NCBI GenBank assembly: GCA_007026445.1
Contig: VDMD01000048.1
Span: 149,823 to 213,822 of the forward strand
Direction of reading: 5' to 3'
Origin: Schizophyllum amplum
Lineage: Eukaryota > Basidiomycota > Agaricomycetes > Agaricales > Schizophyllaceae
DNA length: 64,000 nucleotides
Shown here: one piece after another, positions 21,901 through 33,240 of the stretch
Numbering within the stretch: position 1 is the stretch's first letter
Layout of the letters: each line of letters starts with the position of its first letter
Program-made: the position numbers and the translations under genes
The notes under the pieces: generated by a model
Databases searched by the model: none
The model's input: only the letters and a program-made list of their open reading frames with translations
What the model was told of the DNA's origin: nothing

Positions 21901-23917
21901 CGGATTCGCCACACACCTCCGCCATACTTCAAAGCAAAGGACATACCGCATATCCTGGAGGACACCGTTAATGCCATGACCGTACGATCACGAAATCAGG
22001 TGCGTGAACAGGTTTCCACCCCACGGGGCGCCTGCCCATATTCTACCCCTCTATCGATGCAGACTCACGCCATGGGGCCCATCTACTGGAACCTCACGTT
22101 CACGCATGCCACCGTCTTTAACGATGTGAGAATCCATTCGAGCTTCGTGCTGCCTCGTTTCCTATCACAATTGCTCTCACGGGAATCCAAACCACATGAG
22201 CACGAAAGGTTAACCAGTGTCACCATAGGATGGGATTCGCTTCATGATGGAAGAGAGCATCAAGGACGCTGATCGCGAAGAGCGAGGCGTGGGCTTGGGT
22301 GCGTGCGTGTTGTCATTGAGAGCTTGCCGTTATTGACCACCCTCCGCAGACGGCCCTATGCCGCCACCCATAAGGATAACCAACGAAGTAGATGGCGATA
22401 TAACCCCGCCTTGGGAATTCCACTACTCAAACGTTATGTGGCATGGGAAGCACGTCGCGCCACCAAACCGAAAGGACCGCGTCGCATGCCGGTGAGTCTG
22501 CATTCGTCGTGTATGTCCTTTCAAAACCGACGAACGGTCTACTAAGGTGCGCTGGGCAATGCGGTACATACGGGGACTGCGCCTGCCTGAAACTGCAGCG
22601 TGAGTGGACGCGATCGTGGGGAACGAAAGACTTCGCCTACGACGCCAACAAGCGGCTCAAAGAATTCAATCACCCCGTCTTCGAGTGCAACGAGCTATGC
22701 GGCTGCGACGATACATGTCGCAATCGCGTGAGTACCCACAAGTTACCCATCCTGCACGACCTAAGGAACTCCACCAGGTCATCCAGCAAGGGCGGCGCAT
22801 GCCTCTCACGCTCAGCAAGACCCCAGCCAAGGGGTGGGGCGTATTCAATGGCAACAAGCGTATCAAAGCGGGCGAGTTCATTGGCATCTATGCTGGTGAA
22901 CTCCTCGGGCAAAGGGAGGCCTACAAGCGAGGAAAGTAAGTGTTCATGCCATTTTGCCTGCGTGTACATAGGCTGATCACGATGCTGTCTGCCTCTTTCT
23001 TTCCGATATGATCAGGAAGTACAACCGCTTCGGGCGCACGTATCTGTTCGACCTCGACTTCTGGTATCTGCAGCGCGAAGACAAAAATCAGCCTGCGCGC
23101 CCGCGGAACGGGGGTCAGGATCCGGACAATCCGGATGTCTCGGACCAGCCGAAGGCGAAGAAGTCGAAGAAGAAGGGACGCCCGAGGAAGCGGCCGCCTT
23201 CTGTCGACGAAGGCCCGTCCTCTGCAGACCAGCGTATGTCGTCTGCAGAGGCCCAAACGAGCGCGCAAGGAGCGGCGGCGAACGGCAAGCCCGTGAAGCC
23301 ATGGACTCCCGTTTATACGGTGGACGCATACCAGGCTGGCAACGTACGTGTGCCTCCACTCTCCTATGTCGTGGCAGTGACTGCTTTCCTCCCTTTTGTG
23401 GTCACTGACACTCTTCACTCTCAGTTCACGCGGTTCTTCAATCACTGCTGCGATCCCAACCTCCAAGCCGTTGCCGCCTATGTCAACGAGGTATGTCACG
23501 TAACCTTATTTCCAATCGCTGTCTGTCGCTGTTGCCTAGTTATTTGTGCCGCTTATTTGATGCTCTTTCTTTGATCATCACATTTCTGCTTGTCACTCAT
23601 CCCTTTCGTCTGTTCTTCCACTCGCCGGCTTATCCCCCATCCCGCAGGCCAACCTCGACAAGCCGCTGCTGACGTTCTTCGCCGCGCGCGACATCCCGCC
23701 GCACCAGGAGCTCACATTCTCGTACTCTGGCCCTGACGATGATGGGGAGGATGGAATGCCGGAGGTGTCCCAGGTGGACGGGGAGACGATCGATTCGGAC
23801 GAGGTGTACGCGAAGTGCCTGTGTGGGGCGCAGCACTGTACGGGTGAGTGGGAGGTTGTTCTCGTTGGGTGTCTGTTTCCTAACAGCTTTGTAGGGAAGA
23901 TGTTCAAGACAAGTTGA
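15993..23917 (+). CDS. Giant SET-domain histone H3K9 methyltransferase
   Basis: Predicted SUV39/Clr4-class enzyme methylating histone H3 lysine 9, acting in the nucleus to form heterochromatin. Twenty exons can be joined with all phases matching (6441 nt, 2146 aa), from ATG 15993 to TGA 23915-23917. Residues 1 to about 1700 are disordered, rich in Ser/Pro/Asp/Glu, with basic clusters such as RPKRGRRPK and PPRKRRRV. The N-terminal half also has SUMO-interaction-like motifs. From about residue 1784 comes PPPIRITNEVDGD..PPWEFHY. A pre-SET Cys cluster follows (CRCAGQCGTYGDCACLK, then FECNELCGCDDTCRNR). SET begins KGWGVF and contains FNHCCDPNL at about 2057 and ELTFSYSG; post-SET is CLCGAQHCTG. 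Typical homologues are several times shorter. The Ser of the usual NHSC motif is Cys. About 80 residues with an AT-hook-like GRPRKRP lie inside SET. No chromodomain was recognised. A two-gene split is possible, but the continuous phase argues against it. Confidence 0.85.
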
Positions 23918-24640
23918 ATTGGTGTGGGGAGAGTTGCAGATTGGCAGCCCTTGGATCAGACTGTCTCCTGGTTGGATGTACAGTACAGACACCCCCTGTC
24001 GCGAATCCCCTTGTTGCATCGCATCCCTTTCACACCCCATTATCGTGTTTTACTGACTCTCGAATTCTTGCTGGACGCTCCCTTCTCGTGTTATTTCTGG
24101 TCGTAAGTATCGGCCCATTTGCAATTATCATGTTCTGTCCGACGCCTACTTATGATGTGCATCTTTCCGCCTCATGAGTTTTGAGGCGCCTACAATAAAC
24201 TTGTCTGCCTTCGTGGATCTTACGCTTGACTGAAATCCACGCTTTGAGACGCTCGCATTGCAGTTGCGAGTAGCGCGACGACGTGTGAAAGGTGTTCGCA
24301 GTGCCTCCGCCGGTTTACCTTACGTCGCCGCACCTTGGTCCTTGGCGCCGCCTACTCGTCCTGTCCTGCTACCCAGCTGCTCATCGCCTTCCACCACTAA
24401 CTCATCGCCTCCAACTACCCGCGGGGGGGGGGGCATTGTTTTCAAAAACGAGAAGAAAGGGGGGTGGCATATTGGGTCGCCCCACTGCCATGGGGGAAAG
24501 GGTCGGGATAGGGCGGTGGCGACCTGATGGAAGGGGGGAGGTGGACCACCTCGGCGCGTTGCGTCGTTCGCACCTTCTCCGCCGTGGCAGGAGGCGCCTC
24601 CCACCCCGCCCGCCCAACTTATCCTTCTCTAAGGCCCTCT
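23918..24640. other. 3' flank of SET gene, no gene recognised
   Basis: Contains the likely 3' UTR of the methyltransferase and then GC-rich DNA with a run of nine G near 24423. Overlapping short frames only. Confidence 0.4.
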
Positions 24641-24642
24641 TC

Positions 24643-24765
24643 ATTTCATGATTTGACCCTCTTCATGATTTGACTCTCTTCATGATTTGACTCTCTTCAT
24701 GATCTGACCCTCTTCATGATTTGACCCTCTTCATGATTTGACCCTCTTCATGATTTTCAATCAGA
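24643..24765. repeat. 18-bp minisatellite
   Basis: The unit CTCTTCATGATTTGACCC, with T/C variants, is repeated about six to seven times head to tail. Confidence 0.9.
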
Positions 24766-25329
24766 CATTGATTACAGAACAAAGAAAGCCTGTGTATCAA
24801 CCTACCCGTCTGAACATGCCCCCCATGCCAGCAACCATCGTCAGGCAACTTACCGCGGCTGCATCTTCTGCTGCCGCATCGGACGCATCGAGCGCGCGTG
24901 CGGGCAGGTGAATAAGGGAATGAGAAGGGGGACTGGGGAGGTGCATTCAAAGAGTGAGGAGGGGAGGCGGCGCCCGAAGAAAGGGTGACGGGCATCTAGA
25001 GAATGAAAAGATGGCATCTAGAGAATGAGAAGATGGCATCTGGAGAATGGGAAGATGAGAACTGGCACTCCTGGTAGGGTGAGGGGTGGGGTGGGGGCTT
25101 AAGTACGGGGAGGGAAGAGAAACACGAACGCGCGCATCCCCAGACTCGGACGCGTCTGCTCGCGTTGACGCCCTCTCGACTCACCTCGCAGCCCCTCGCC
25201 TTGCGCCGCAGCCCTCTCGGCTCGTGCTGCAGCCCCCTCGCCTTGCACCGAAGCCCTCTCAGCCCGCCACGCACCCCTTCAAGCGACGCCAAAGCACGCG
25301 CCCTCCATGCATCCGCTCGTCAGCGCCAT

Positions 25330-25662
25330 TGAACCAGCGCCCTTCGGACAGGGCCTCCGCCCACGCCCTTCAGGCAGAGCGTCCGCCCATGCCCCTTCAT
25401 ACAGAGCGTCCGCCCACGCCCCTTCATACAGAGCCTCCGCCCACGCCCCTCCATACAGAGCCTCCGCCCACGCCCATCAGGCGGAGACCCCGCCCACACT
25501 CCAGAGACTCCGCCCACACTCCAGAGACTCCGCCCACACTCCAGAGACTCCTCCCGCGCCCCAGAGACTCCGCCCGCGTCCCCAAGACTCCGCCCGCGTC
25601 CCAAAGACTCCGCCCGCGTCCCAAAGACTCCGCCCGCGTCCCCAAGACTCCGCCCGCGCCTA
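25330..25662. repeat. Pyrimidine-rich minisatellites (27-bp then ~19-bp units)
   Basis: First come about six units of a 27-bp repeat containing CTCCGCCCACGCCC and TTCATACAGAG. Then come about nine units of a 18-19-bp repeat built on AGACTCCGCCC. Both share the core CTCCGCCC, so one may have arisen from the other. Long frames through the array (to 304 aa) are repeat artefacts. Confidence 0.88.
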
Positions 25663-25789
25663 CGAGGACCTCAGGGGGCACAGAGCGCCGTGCCCTTGAC
25701 CGCGCACGCGTCCGGCGTCTCTCGTGCGGCAAACCCCAACGAGCGTTGTGCCAGCGAAGGCGACATACTCCCTATCGGCGAGCACCGAC

Positions 25790-26215
25790 GAGCTCCGTGC
25801 CAGGCGAGCACCGACGAGCTCCCTACCGTACGAGCTCCGTACCGGCAAACCCCAACGAGCTCCGTGCCAGGCGAGCCGCGACGAGCACCGTGCCGGCAAG
25901 CGAGCCGCGACGAGCTCCCTGCCGGCAGCGAGCCACGACGAGCTCCCTGCTGGCTAGCCACGACGAGCTCCCTACCGTACGAACTCCTTGTGCTGGCTAG
26001 CCACGACGAGCCCTACCGTACGAACTCCTTGTGCTGGCTAGCCACGACGAGCTCCCTACCGTACGAGCCCCGTACCGGCGAGCACCGACGAGCTCCGTGC
26101 CAGCGAGCCCAACGAGCTCCGTGCTGGCGAGGCTGGCGAGATTCGTGCTAGCGAGCCCCACGAGCTCCGTGCTAGCGAACCCTGACGAGCTCCGTGCCAG
26201 CGGCGAGCCCGACGA
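25790..26215. repeat. Complex tandem repeat with ACGAGCTCC core
   Basis: The word CGACGAGCTCC recurs about fifteen times with spacers of 15-45 bp. One 50-bp higher-order unit (GTGCTGGCTAGCCACGACGA followed by CCCTACCGTACGAACTCC) is repeated at about 25950-26080. Each core contains a SacI-type palindrome, GAGCTC. Confidence 0.85.
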
Positions 26216-26224
26216 ACTTCATAC

Positions 26225-26965
26225 TGGAGGCGAAGGCGGCTGGGGGGAGGCGGCTAGGCGAAGGCGATGCGAAGGCACAGGTGGCGAAAGCGGCTGGGGG
26301 GAGGCGGAGGCGAAGGTGAAGGTGAAGGTGGCAGGCGAAGGCGGAGGCGAAGACGAAGGCGACGAGCTCCCAGCCGACGAAAGACGAGGGCAATGGCGAA
26401 GGCGCAGGCGATGCGAAGGCACAGGTGGCGAGGGCGGCGAAGGTAGAGGCGCAGACGGCGAAAGCGATGCGAGGCGAAGGCGAAGGCGAAGGCGAAGGCG
26501 AAGGTGCAGGCGGCAGGCAAAGGCGCAGGCGGTGGCGAAGGCGAAGGTGCAGGCGATGCGAAGGACAGGTGGCGAAGGCGGCGAAGGCGAAGGCGAGGCA
26601 AAGGCGTAGACGGCGAGGGCGAAGGCGAAGGCGAGGCGAAGGCGAAGGCGAAGGCGAAGGCGAAGGCGAAGGCGGCGAAGGTGGCTGGAGGGATGCGAAG
26701 GCGAAGGCGAAGGCGACGAAGGCGGCTGGGGGGAGCGTTAGTGACGTGGTAGAGGGGAGGCGAGGGAGGCGACGTGGTAGAGGGGAGGCGAGGGAGGCGA
26801 CGTGGCTGGGGGACAGGGCTAGCAACGTGGTAGTGGGAAGGCGTTCGATGCTTCTCATATATTTGGGGAGAGATGAAGGAGTCAGATGAGGCGAGAGGGA
26901 GGAGGGGAGGAGGGGAGGGAGGCGGGGAGGAGGGGAGGGAGGCGGGGAGGAGGGGAGGGAGGCGC
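26225..26965. repeat. Purine-rich GGCGAA hexamer tract
   Basis: Hexamer and trimer-phased units GGCGAA/GGCGAG run for over 500 bp. They are followed by GGAGGCGAGG and GGAGGGAGGCGG units to about 26965. The + strand is strongly purine-rich. A 309-aa frame on the other strand is a repeat artefact. Confidence 0.88.
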
Positions 26966-27289
26966 AGCGTGTAGACTCGATAGGCAAGCTACGGCTCACC
27001 ACCAGTAACAAGCACGCTGCACCCGCCCTCGAAGCTACACACGCCCTCGAAGCTACACACGCCCTCCAAGCCGTCCGCGAAGGCTGACGAGGGATGGACA
27101 TCAGCGCGCGTCCCGTCTCTTCACCCTCGCGCCGCCCGCCTCTTCACCCTCACCCTCACCCTCGCACCGCCGATCGTCTCACCTTCGCGCCGCCCGCCTC
27201 TTCACCCTCGCACCGCCGGTCGCCTCACCTTCGCGCCATCGCACCGCGCTAGCGTCCCGTCATCGTTCTCTCACTCACCCTCGCGCTAC

Positions 27290-27925
27290 CCGACGGGAGG
27301 GAAGATGGGAAAGAGGGGATGATTGGGGGAAGACTGGGGGAAGAGTGGTGAAGAGGGCAAGACTGGGGGAAGAGGAGACGGGGGAAGACTGGGGAAGACT
27401 GGGGAAGACTGGGGGCAGAGGGGAAGACTGGGGGCAGAGGGGAAGACTGGGGGCAGAGGGTCAGTTAGTGAAGCGGAAGAGCTAGCGAAGGGGGGCCGTT
27501 AGTGAAGGGGGTCGTAGTGAAGGGGAGGCGTCAGTGAAGGGGAGGCGTCAGTGAAGGGGGGCCCTTATCGAAGGTCAGATGGGGGAGAGACAAGTTGGGA
27601 AGGGAAGGAAAGGGAAAGGGGCGAGAGCGGGGAAGCGAAGGGGAAGGAAGAGCAAGGGAAGGGAAAAGGAAGAGAAGGGCGAGGGGAGGGAAAGGGCAAA
27701 AAGAGGAAGGGAAAAGGAAGAGAAGGGCGAGGGGAGGGAAAGGGCAGGGGAAAGAGAAGGGAAAAGGAAGGGCGAGGGGAGGGAAAGGGCAGGGGAAAGA
27801 GAAGGGAAAAGGAAGGGCGAGGGGAGGGAAAGGGCAAAAAGAGGAAGGGCAAGGAAAGAGAAGGGCGAAAAGGGGAAGTGAAGGGGAAGGGCGAAAAAGG
27901 AAAGAGAAGGGCAAGGGAACGCCAC
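27290..27925. repeat. Purine-rich repeats (GACTGGGGGAAGA, then ~57-bp units)
   Basis: Between 27315 and 27465 the unit GACTGGGGG(A/C)AGA is repeated about nine times. Between about 27590 and 27925 a unit of roughly 57 bp, with GGGAAAGGGCA and AAAAGGAAGGGCGAGGGGA, is repeated about five times. Almost no pyrimidines occur on the + strand. Confidence 0.88.
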
Positions 27926-29232
27926 CACCGTCATCTCCAACGGACCACTGACCGTCATGTTGAGTGGGCTGAGCGCCATTACCCACGAGAACACGCAGGT
28001 CGAGCCATGGTGAACGCTCGGTCTACCCCACGGCGAATGCCCCGTCCACCCTCCCTTTACGCGCCTCGCCTCTCCCCGCTTCTCTTCACGCGAGTCTCCC
28101 ACCCTCCGAGTTCCCGCGTCCGCCTCTCCCTCCCACCTTTGACCCGTCCCACCCTTTACCTTTCCCACCCTCCCTCCCGCGTACTTACTCTGTCCCCCCT
28201 CCCTCTGCGCGCCTCCCCTCCCACCCTTCAGCCACCGCCTCCATTTACGCGTACCTCTCCGTCCCTCCTCCCTTTACGCGTACACGCACGGAGAGCCCGA
28301 CGTTGATCACGTCGACTCATCTTCGCCTTACACGCACGAGAGCCCGTCCCCCACCCGGCGCTCCCCATGTTCTAGCATGGAGAGCACGAGAGCCCGACGG
28401 AGAGGTAGACGCTGGTAGACGTTGACGGGGTCTGGAAGGAGGTAGGGGTGTGGACGACGTTGACGGAACGGAGGCTTGTCAGGGAGGTGGGAGGCCCGGC
28501 AGGGAGTCGAGAGGCGCACGCGCAGGTGGAGGGGGAAGGCAAAGGGGGAAGGGGCAGACGGACGGGAAGGGCAGGCGGTTGGGAGAGCTGCCGGAAGAGG
28601 GAGGGAAGGGGGCGGGGTAGAGGGAAAGGCACGGGACAGGCGCAGGGGAGGTGTAAGTATGTGGAGGTACGGGTCGAGCATTGGGCGGGCTTGGCGTAGG
28701 CGCAGGCGAGGTGTATGCACAGTATTCCTTGTGTAGGGTGTATGAACCGTGGGGGTGAGTGGGTGGTGGTTTCGCTGGGACGAGTCGTTTTGATGAGACG
28801 AGTTCCTCCTCTCTGGGATGGGCTGAGTCCTGACGGCCTTGTTCAAGCCGAATTGATTGTATGGAGTAGGACCAAAGATACAGCCCGCGCGAGCAGTGTC
28901 GCGTCCGGATAGGCTCGTTCCCATCCGGCTACACCACGTGACTCGTTCCTCGCAAGAGGCTCGCAAGCTCGCGGGTTTCGATTTGTCCTCTTTTCACGTG
29001 ACCCGCCTGAGCGCGCGAGCGACTGGCCTGCGAGTCTAGCGTCCGGAGTGTGCGATTCTCCGTGTTCTTCTCAGGATCACGGAGCCGAATGCAGCAGGAG
29101 GCGTCGTGGGAGTGATGGGAACGATGGCAACTGCGGGGACGCGTGCATCACGTGATGGGGAGATGGCATAAAAATCGTACGTGTCCGGGTTGTGTTTGCT
29201 CGTGTCCGTCGCGTCGAGCAGCAACAAGAGTC
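27926..29232. other. Low-complexity flank and upstream of C9-methyltransferase
   Basis: 28020-28300 is pyrimidine-rich, the reverse of the preceding purine tract. 28440-28640 is purine-rich again. No gene motif is present. The last 300 bases should hold the promoter of the next gene; no clear TATA box is visible. Confidence 0.4.
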
Positions 29233-32200
29233 ATGTCGTCGTCGTCGCCGTCGTTGCCGCGGGTGCTGAACACGCCGAGCGTGCACCACGCGCCGCTGAT
29301 TTCGCTCGCAGAGGGAAACGCGTCGTTCAACAACGTGCACTTTTGGTCGCTCATCGCGGTCACGCCCTGGCTCCTCAAGGCCTTCCTCCTCCCGCTCCTC
29401 TTCTGGCCCATCTCCATCATCACCACCACCCTCTTTGGCTTCCAGCCCACATTCGGCTTCAAAACCTACCTCCTCCTCTTTGCCCTCTCCGGCTTCCCCG
29501 TCGCCATCGCCTACTGGTGGGCCATCTCCAAGCTCGGCCCACGTCTCGATGACCGCGTCCCCGTTGACCGCAAGCCGCTCACAGAGTTCTTTGAAATCCG
29601 CGACGCCGCATTCGCCGACGAGTGGAAGGACCGCAAGGTGCCCATGCAGATCCTCCACGACGCCTATTTCGACGGCAAGGTTGACTTCAAGGGTGTGTCC
29701 GCCTCCCCATTGCACTACCCCCTCTAACAATTGTCAGGCGACGTGCTCGAAACCCTCGAACAACGCAACCACTACGCCTCCTTCGAGTTCACCTACGAGC
29801 TCTTCAAATACGTCTTCTGCAACTTCTTCCCAGAAGTCATCATGCACTCCCAGAACCAGGACGAGAACCAGATCCGCGACAACTACGACCGCGGCAACGA
29901 CTTTTACTACTGGTTCCTCGGCCCACGCATGATCTACACCTCCGGCGTCATCCGCGACCCTACCCGCAAGGAATCCCTCGAGGAGCTCCAGGACAACAAG
30001 CTCCAGCTCGTCTGCGAAAAACTCGCCCTCAAGCCAGGCGAAACGTGCGTCCACTTCCCTGCACTCAGCCCCCCCTCTAACCGCCCCCCCCAGCCTCCTC
30101 GACATCGGCTGCGGCTGGGGCACCATGGTCTCCTACGCCGCAAAGAACTACGGCGTCGACGCCACCGGCGTCACCCTTGCAAAGGAGCAGGCAGCCTTTG
30201 GTACCGAGCGCATCGCAAAGGCCGGCGTACGTCCCTCACATCCACCCCCCTCAACCACCACTAACCTCCCTCCCCAGCTCACCCCCGACCAAGCCCGCAT
30301 CCTCTGCCACGACTACCGCGAGATCCCCGCCGGCAAAAAATTCGACAAGATCGTCAGCCTCGAGATGGCAGAGGTGAGTGGGCGTTGGTGGTTTTACGTC
30401 GTCGTCCCGGTCCCGATTTTACGTCGTCGTCCCGGTCCCGATTTTACTTTTACTGTCGTACATGTCCCTCACACCCATCCCTCCCCCTACCCCTCCTCTT
30501 TACCCCTACCCCCTCCCTCCCTAACTCCCCCCTGCCCCTCACCCATCCCCACCCAACCCCGCTCCCTCCTGCCTAACAAACCCACAATTGCAAAAGATCT
30601 AACCCCCCTCCCTTCCCTTAACTAACCCCTCCTCCCTTCCCTCAACTGACACCCCCCCTCCCCCTAACAAACCCACAATTACAAACCCACATTAACCCCA
30701 CCCCCCCAGCACGTCGGCATCCGCCGCTACCACACCTTCCTCACCCAAGTCTACGACCTGCTCGCGGACGACGGCACGTTCTTCTTCCAGGTGTCTGGGA
30801 TTCGGGCCAGGTGGCAGTTTGAGGATTTGGTTTGGTGAGTTGTGTTAGGGTTGTTTGAAAGGAAAGGGGAGGGGGAGTTCTTTGGTGATGTGGACGGGTT
30901 TTTGGTGGTGGTTTTTTGTGGAGGGCGGGCTTTTTTTGTTTGGGAGGGCGGGTTTTTTTGGTGTTGGACGTGGTGTTTTTTGGGGAGGGCGGTTTTTAGT
31001 GTTGGACGTGGCGTTTTTTTTGTGTGGGGGGTTGGCGAGTTTGGGTTTGATGTTTTGAGTTAAGGGAAAGGGGGTCGTCACGCGTTCCCACCCGCCTTCG
31101 CTTCCCACTCCCTCTTTCCTCCCTTCCCTTCCTCTCCCCTTCCCCCTTCCTCTCTCCTCACCCCTTTCTTACACCCCCTACTACCCACACCCTCTCCCTC
31201 CACCCTTCCCTATCCCCTCCCACCCTTCTCCCTCCCCACCCTTCCCCTTCCCCACCCTCCCTTCCTCGCCCCACCTGCCCTTGCCCTTCTCCCTCACCCT
31301 TCCTCTCCCACACCCCAACACCCTCACTAACCCACCCACCTGGACTTCCGTTGCTGACGCACCTCGCCTGGACTTCATACTAACACCCACCCACCTGGAC
31401 TTCGTTGCTGACGCACCTCGCCTGGACTTCGTACTAACCCGCACCCACCTCCCCCAGGGGCCTCTTCATGAACAAATACGTCTTCCCCGGCGCGGACGCC
31501 TCGTGCGCGCTCGGCTGGGTCATCAATAAGCTCGAGGGGGCGGGTGAGTGGTTTTAGTTTTTGGCTTTCTGTGCGTCGAGTCGTATAACTCGCCCGCCGT
31601 CGTCGAATCGGGTTACTCGCCCGCCGTCGTCGAATCGGGTTACTCGCCCGCCGTTGTCGTCGTCGAGTTGGATCACTCCTCTTCCCCTGTCTCCCCCGTC
31701 CCCTTTGTCTCCCCCGCCCCTCCCTCTGTCTCCCCCGCCCCTCCCTCCCTCGCTCCCTCCCCTACCCCCCCCCTCCCTCGCTCCCTCCCCACTCTCCCCT
31801 CCCCTACCCCCTGCCTCTCTCCTCCCTCACGTCTCCTTACCCCCCTCTCTCCCCCCCTCACACCCCCCTTACCACTCCCCTTTTCCCACCACCCTCTCCC
31901 TCCCTTTCCCTCTCACCCCGCCTTTCCCTCCCCTGTCTCCCCCTCCCCTTTAACCCTGCCCCTCTCCTGTCTCCCCCCTACCCCCTGTCTCCTCACACCC
32001 ACTCCTTCCACCCAAAAAACAATATATGAAGCGCGAAAACTAACCCCCCCCCCTCATCGTCGACTGACATCTCCTGCCCCCCCCCCATATTCGACAACTA
32101 ACCCAACCACCACCCCCCACCCTAGGCTTCGAAGTCAAATCCGTCGACGTCCTCGGCGTGCACTACTCGGCCACGCTCTGGCGGTGGTATGAGAATTGGC

Positions 32201-33240
32201 TGGGGAATAAGGAGAAGGTGCGTTTTAGTGTGGGGGTTTTGTTATGGTGTGGGTTGTTTGAGCTGGTGTGGGGTGGGGTTGGGTTGTTTGTGGGCTGGTG
32301 CGGCTGCATCTCTCTGGCGCGCGGGCCCGGCGTACACTGCGCTCGGGCTCGGCGTGCACTGCGCTCGGGCTCGGCGTACACTGCGCTAGTGTCCGGCGTG
32401 CACTGCGCTCAGGCTCGGCGTACACTCCCCTCTGACTTGCGGTAGTTCGAACAGCCGCCGGTGGCACGAGAAGTCCGAACAGCCCCGCATTCCCTAACCC
32501 CCTTCCCAAACCCTCCTACTCCACTTCCCTCTTCCACTCCCCCTACACCCCCCCTCCCACCCCACTTCCCTAATTTACACTCGCTAACCACGATGGAATA
32601 AACCCAAACTAACCACCCCCACTTCCCCACCCAGGTCCTCGAAAAATACGGCGAGCGCTGGTTCCGCGTCTGGGCGTTCTTCCTCGCGTGGAGCGTGATT
32701 GCGAGTCGGTGAGTGAGGAGGGGTTTTATTTTTATTTTTTTTTTTTTTCTTCTTCTTTTTCGCGGCGTGAAGCGAGGTTCTGCGCAGCGTGAAGCGAGGT
32801 TCTGCGCGGCGTGAAGCGAGGTTCTGCGCGGCGTGAAGCGATGCGCGGCGTAAAGCGATGCGCGGCGTGAAGCGATCGTGTTTCCCTTCCCTACACCCTC
32901 ACTAACGCCCACCTACTCCCTCCTCCCGACTACCCCCTCCTCCCTACTACCCCTACACACATGTCCTACACCTTTACCCACACACACACCTTTACTCACA
33001 CACCCACCTTCACTCACACACACACCCCTTTACTCACACACACACCCCTTTACTCACCCCCCCCCCCACAGCCAAGGCTCCGCCTCCCTCTTCCAGATCA
33101 CGCTGCACAAGAACCTGAACGGGCACCCGCGGTATGAGGGGATTGGCACGCAGCATGGGATCCATGTCGATGCGCGGCGTGGCGAGAATGTGACGTCGGA
33201 GAGGGAGAGGATTGCGATTGATGATGATCCGGCGTACTAG
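29233..33240 (+). CDS. Sphingolipid C9-methyltransferase
   Basis: S-adenosylmethionine-dependent enzyme of the cyclopropane-fatty-acid-synthase fold. It adds the C9 methyl branch to the sphingoid base of fungal glucosylceramide, at the ER or Golgi membrane. Nine exons join in phase to 513 aa, the normal family length: 29233-29692, 29738-30044, 30094-30226, 30278-30373, 30710-30834, 31458-31543, 32126-32217, 32635-32708, 33072-33240. Two hydrophobic segments lie near residues 36-95 (WSLIAVTPWLLKAFLLPLLF; YLLLFALSGFPVAIAYW). The SAM site LLDIGCGWGTMVSYAA follows; RDNYDRGNDFYYWFLGPRMI and IVSLEMAEHVGIRRY are also family-typical. ATG 29233 was chosen because upstream in-frame Mets lack family-like sequence. 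The first three introns are short (44-51 nt). The last five are 336-623 nt and full of tandem repeats. Confidence 0.93.
30391..30448. repeat. 26-bp tandem duplication in intron 4
   Basis: A unit containing GTCGTCGTCCCGGTCCCGAT is present twice in tandem inside the 336-nt intron of the C9-methyltransferase gene. Confidence 0.85.
31590..31665. repeat. 27-bp tandem repeat in intron 6
   Basis: A unit of about 27 bp (TACTCGCCCGCCGTCGTCGA plus TCGGGT) is present nearly three times near the 5' end of the 582-nt intron. Confidence 0.85.
32325..32425. repeat. ~22-bp tandem repeat in intron 7
   Basis: Units like GGCGTACACTGCGCTCGGGC, with TGC/TAC alternation, recur about five times inside the 416-nt intron. 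Confidence 0.85.
32762..32878. repeat. ~25-bp tandem repeat in intron 8
   Basis: GCGGCGTGAAGCGAGGTTCT and shorter versions recur about six times after a T-rich run in the 363-nt intron. Confidence 0.85.

Noticed and set aside
25086..26000. 304-aa open frame through minisatellites
   Set aside because: It only translates tandem repeats (TPPTP and RAPC-type units). Frame openness follows from repeat units that lack stops.
26172..27101. 309-aa minus-strand frame rich in Ser, Pro and Phe
   Set aside because: Reverse complement of the GGCGAA tract; low-complexity artefact.
27551..28306. 251-aa frame rich in Lys, Glu and Gly
   Set aside because: Translation of purine-rich repeats; no Kozak context, introns or homologous motif.
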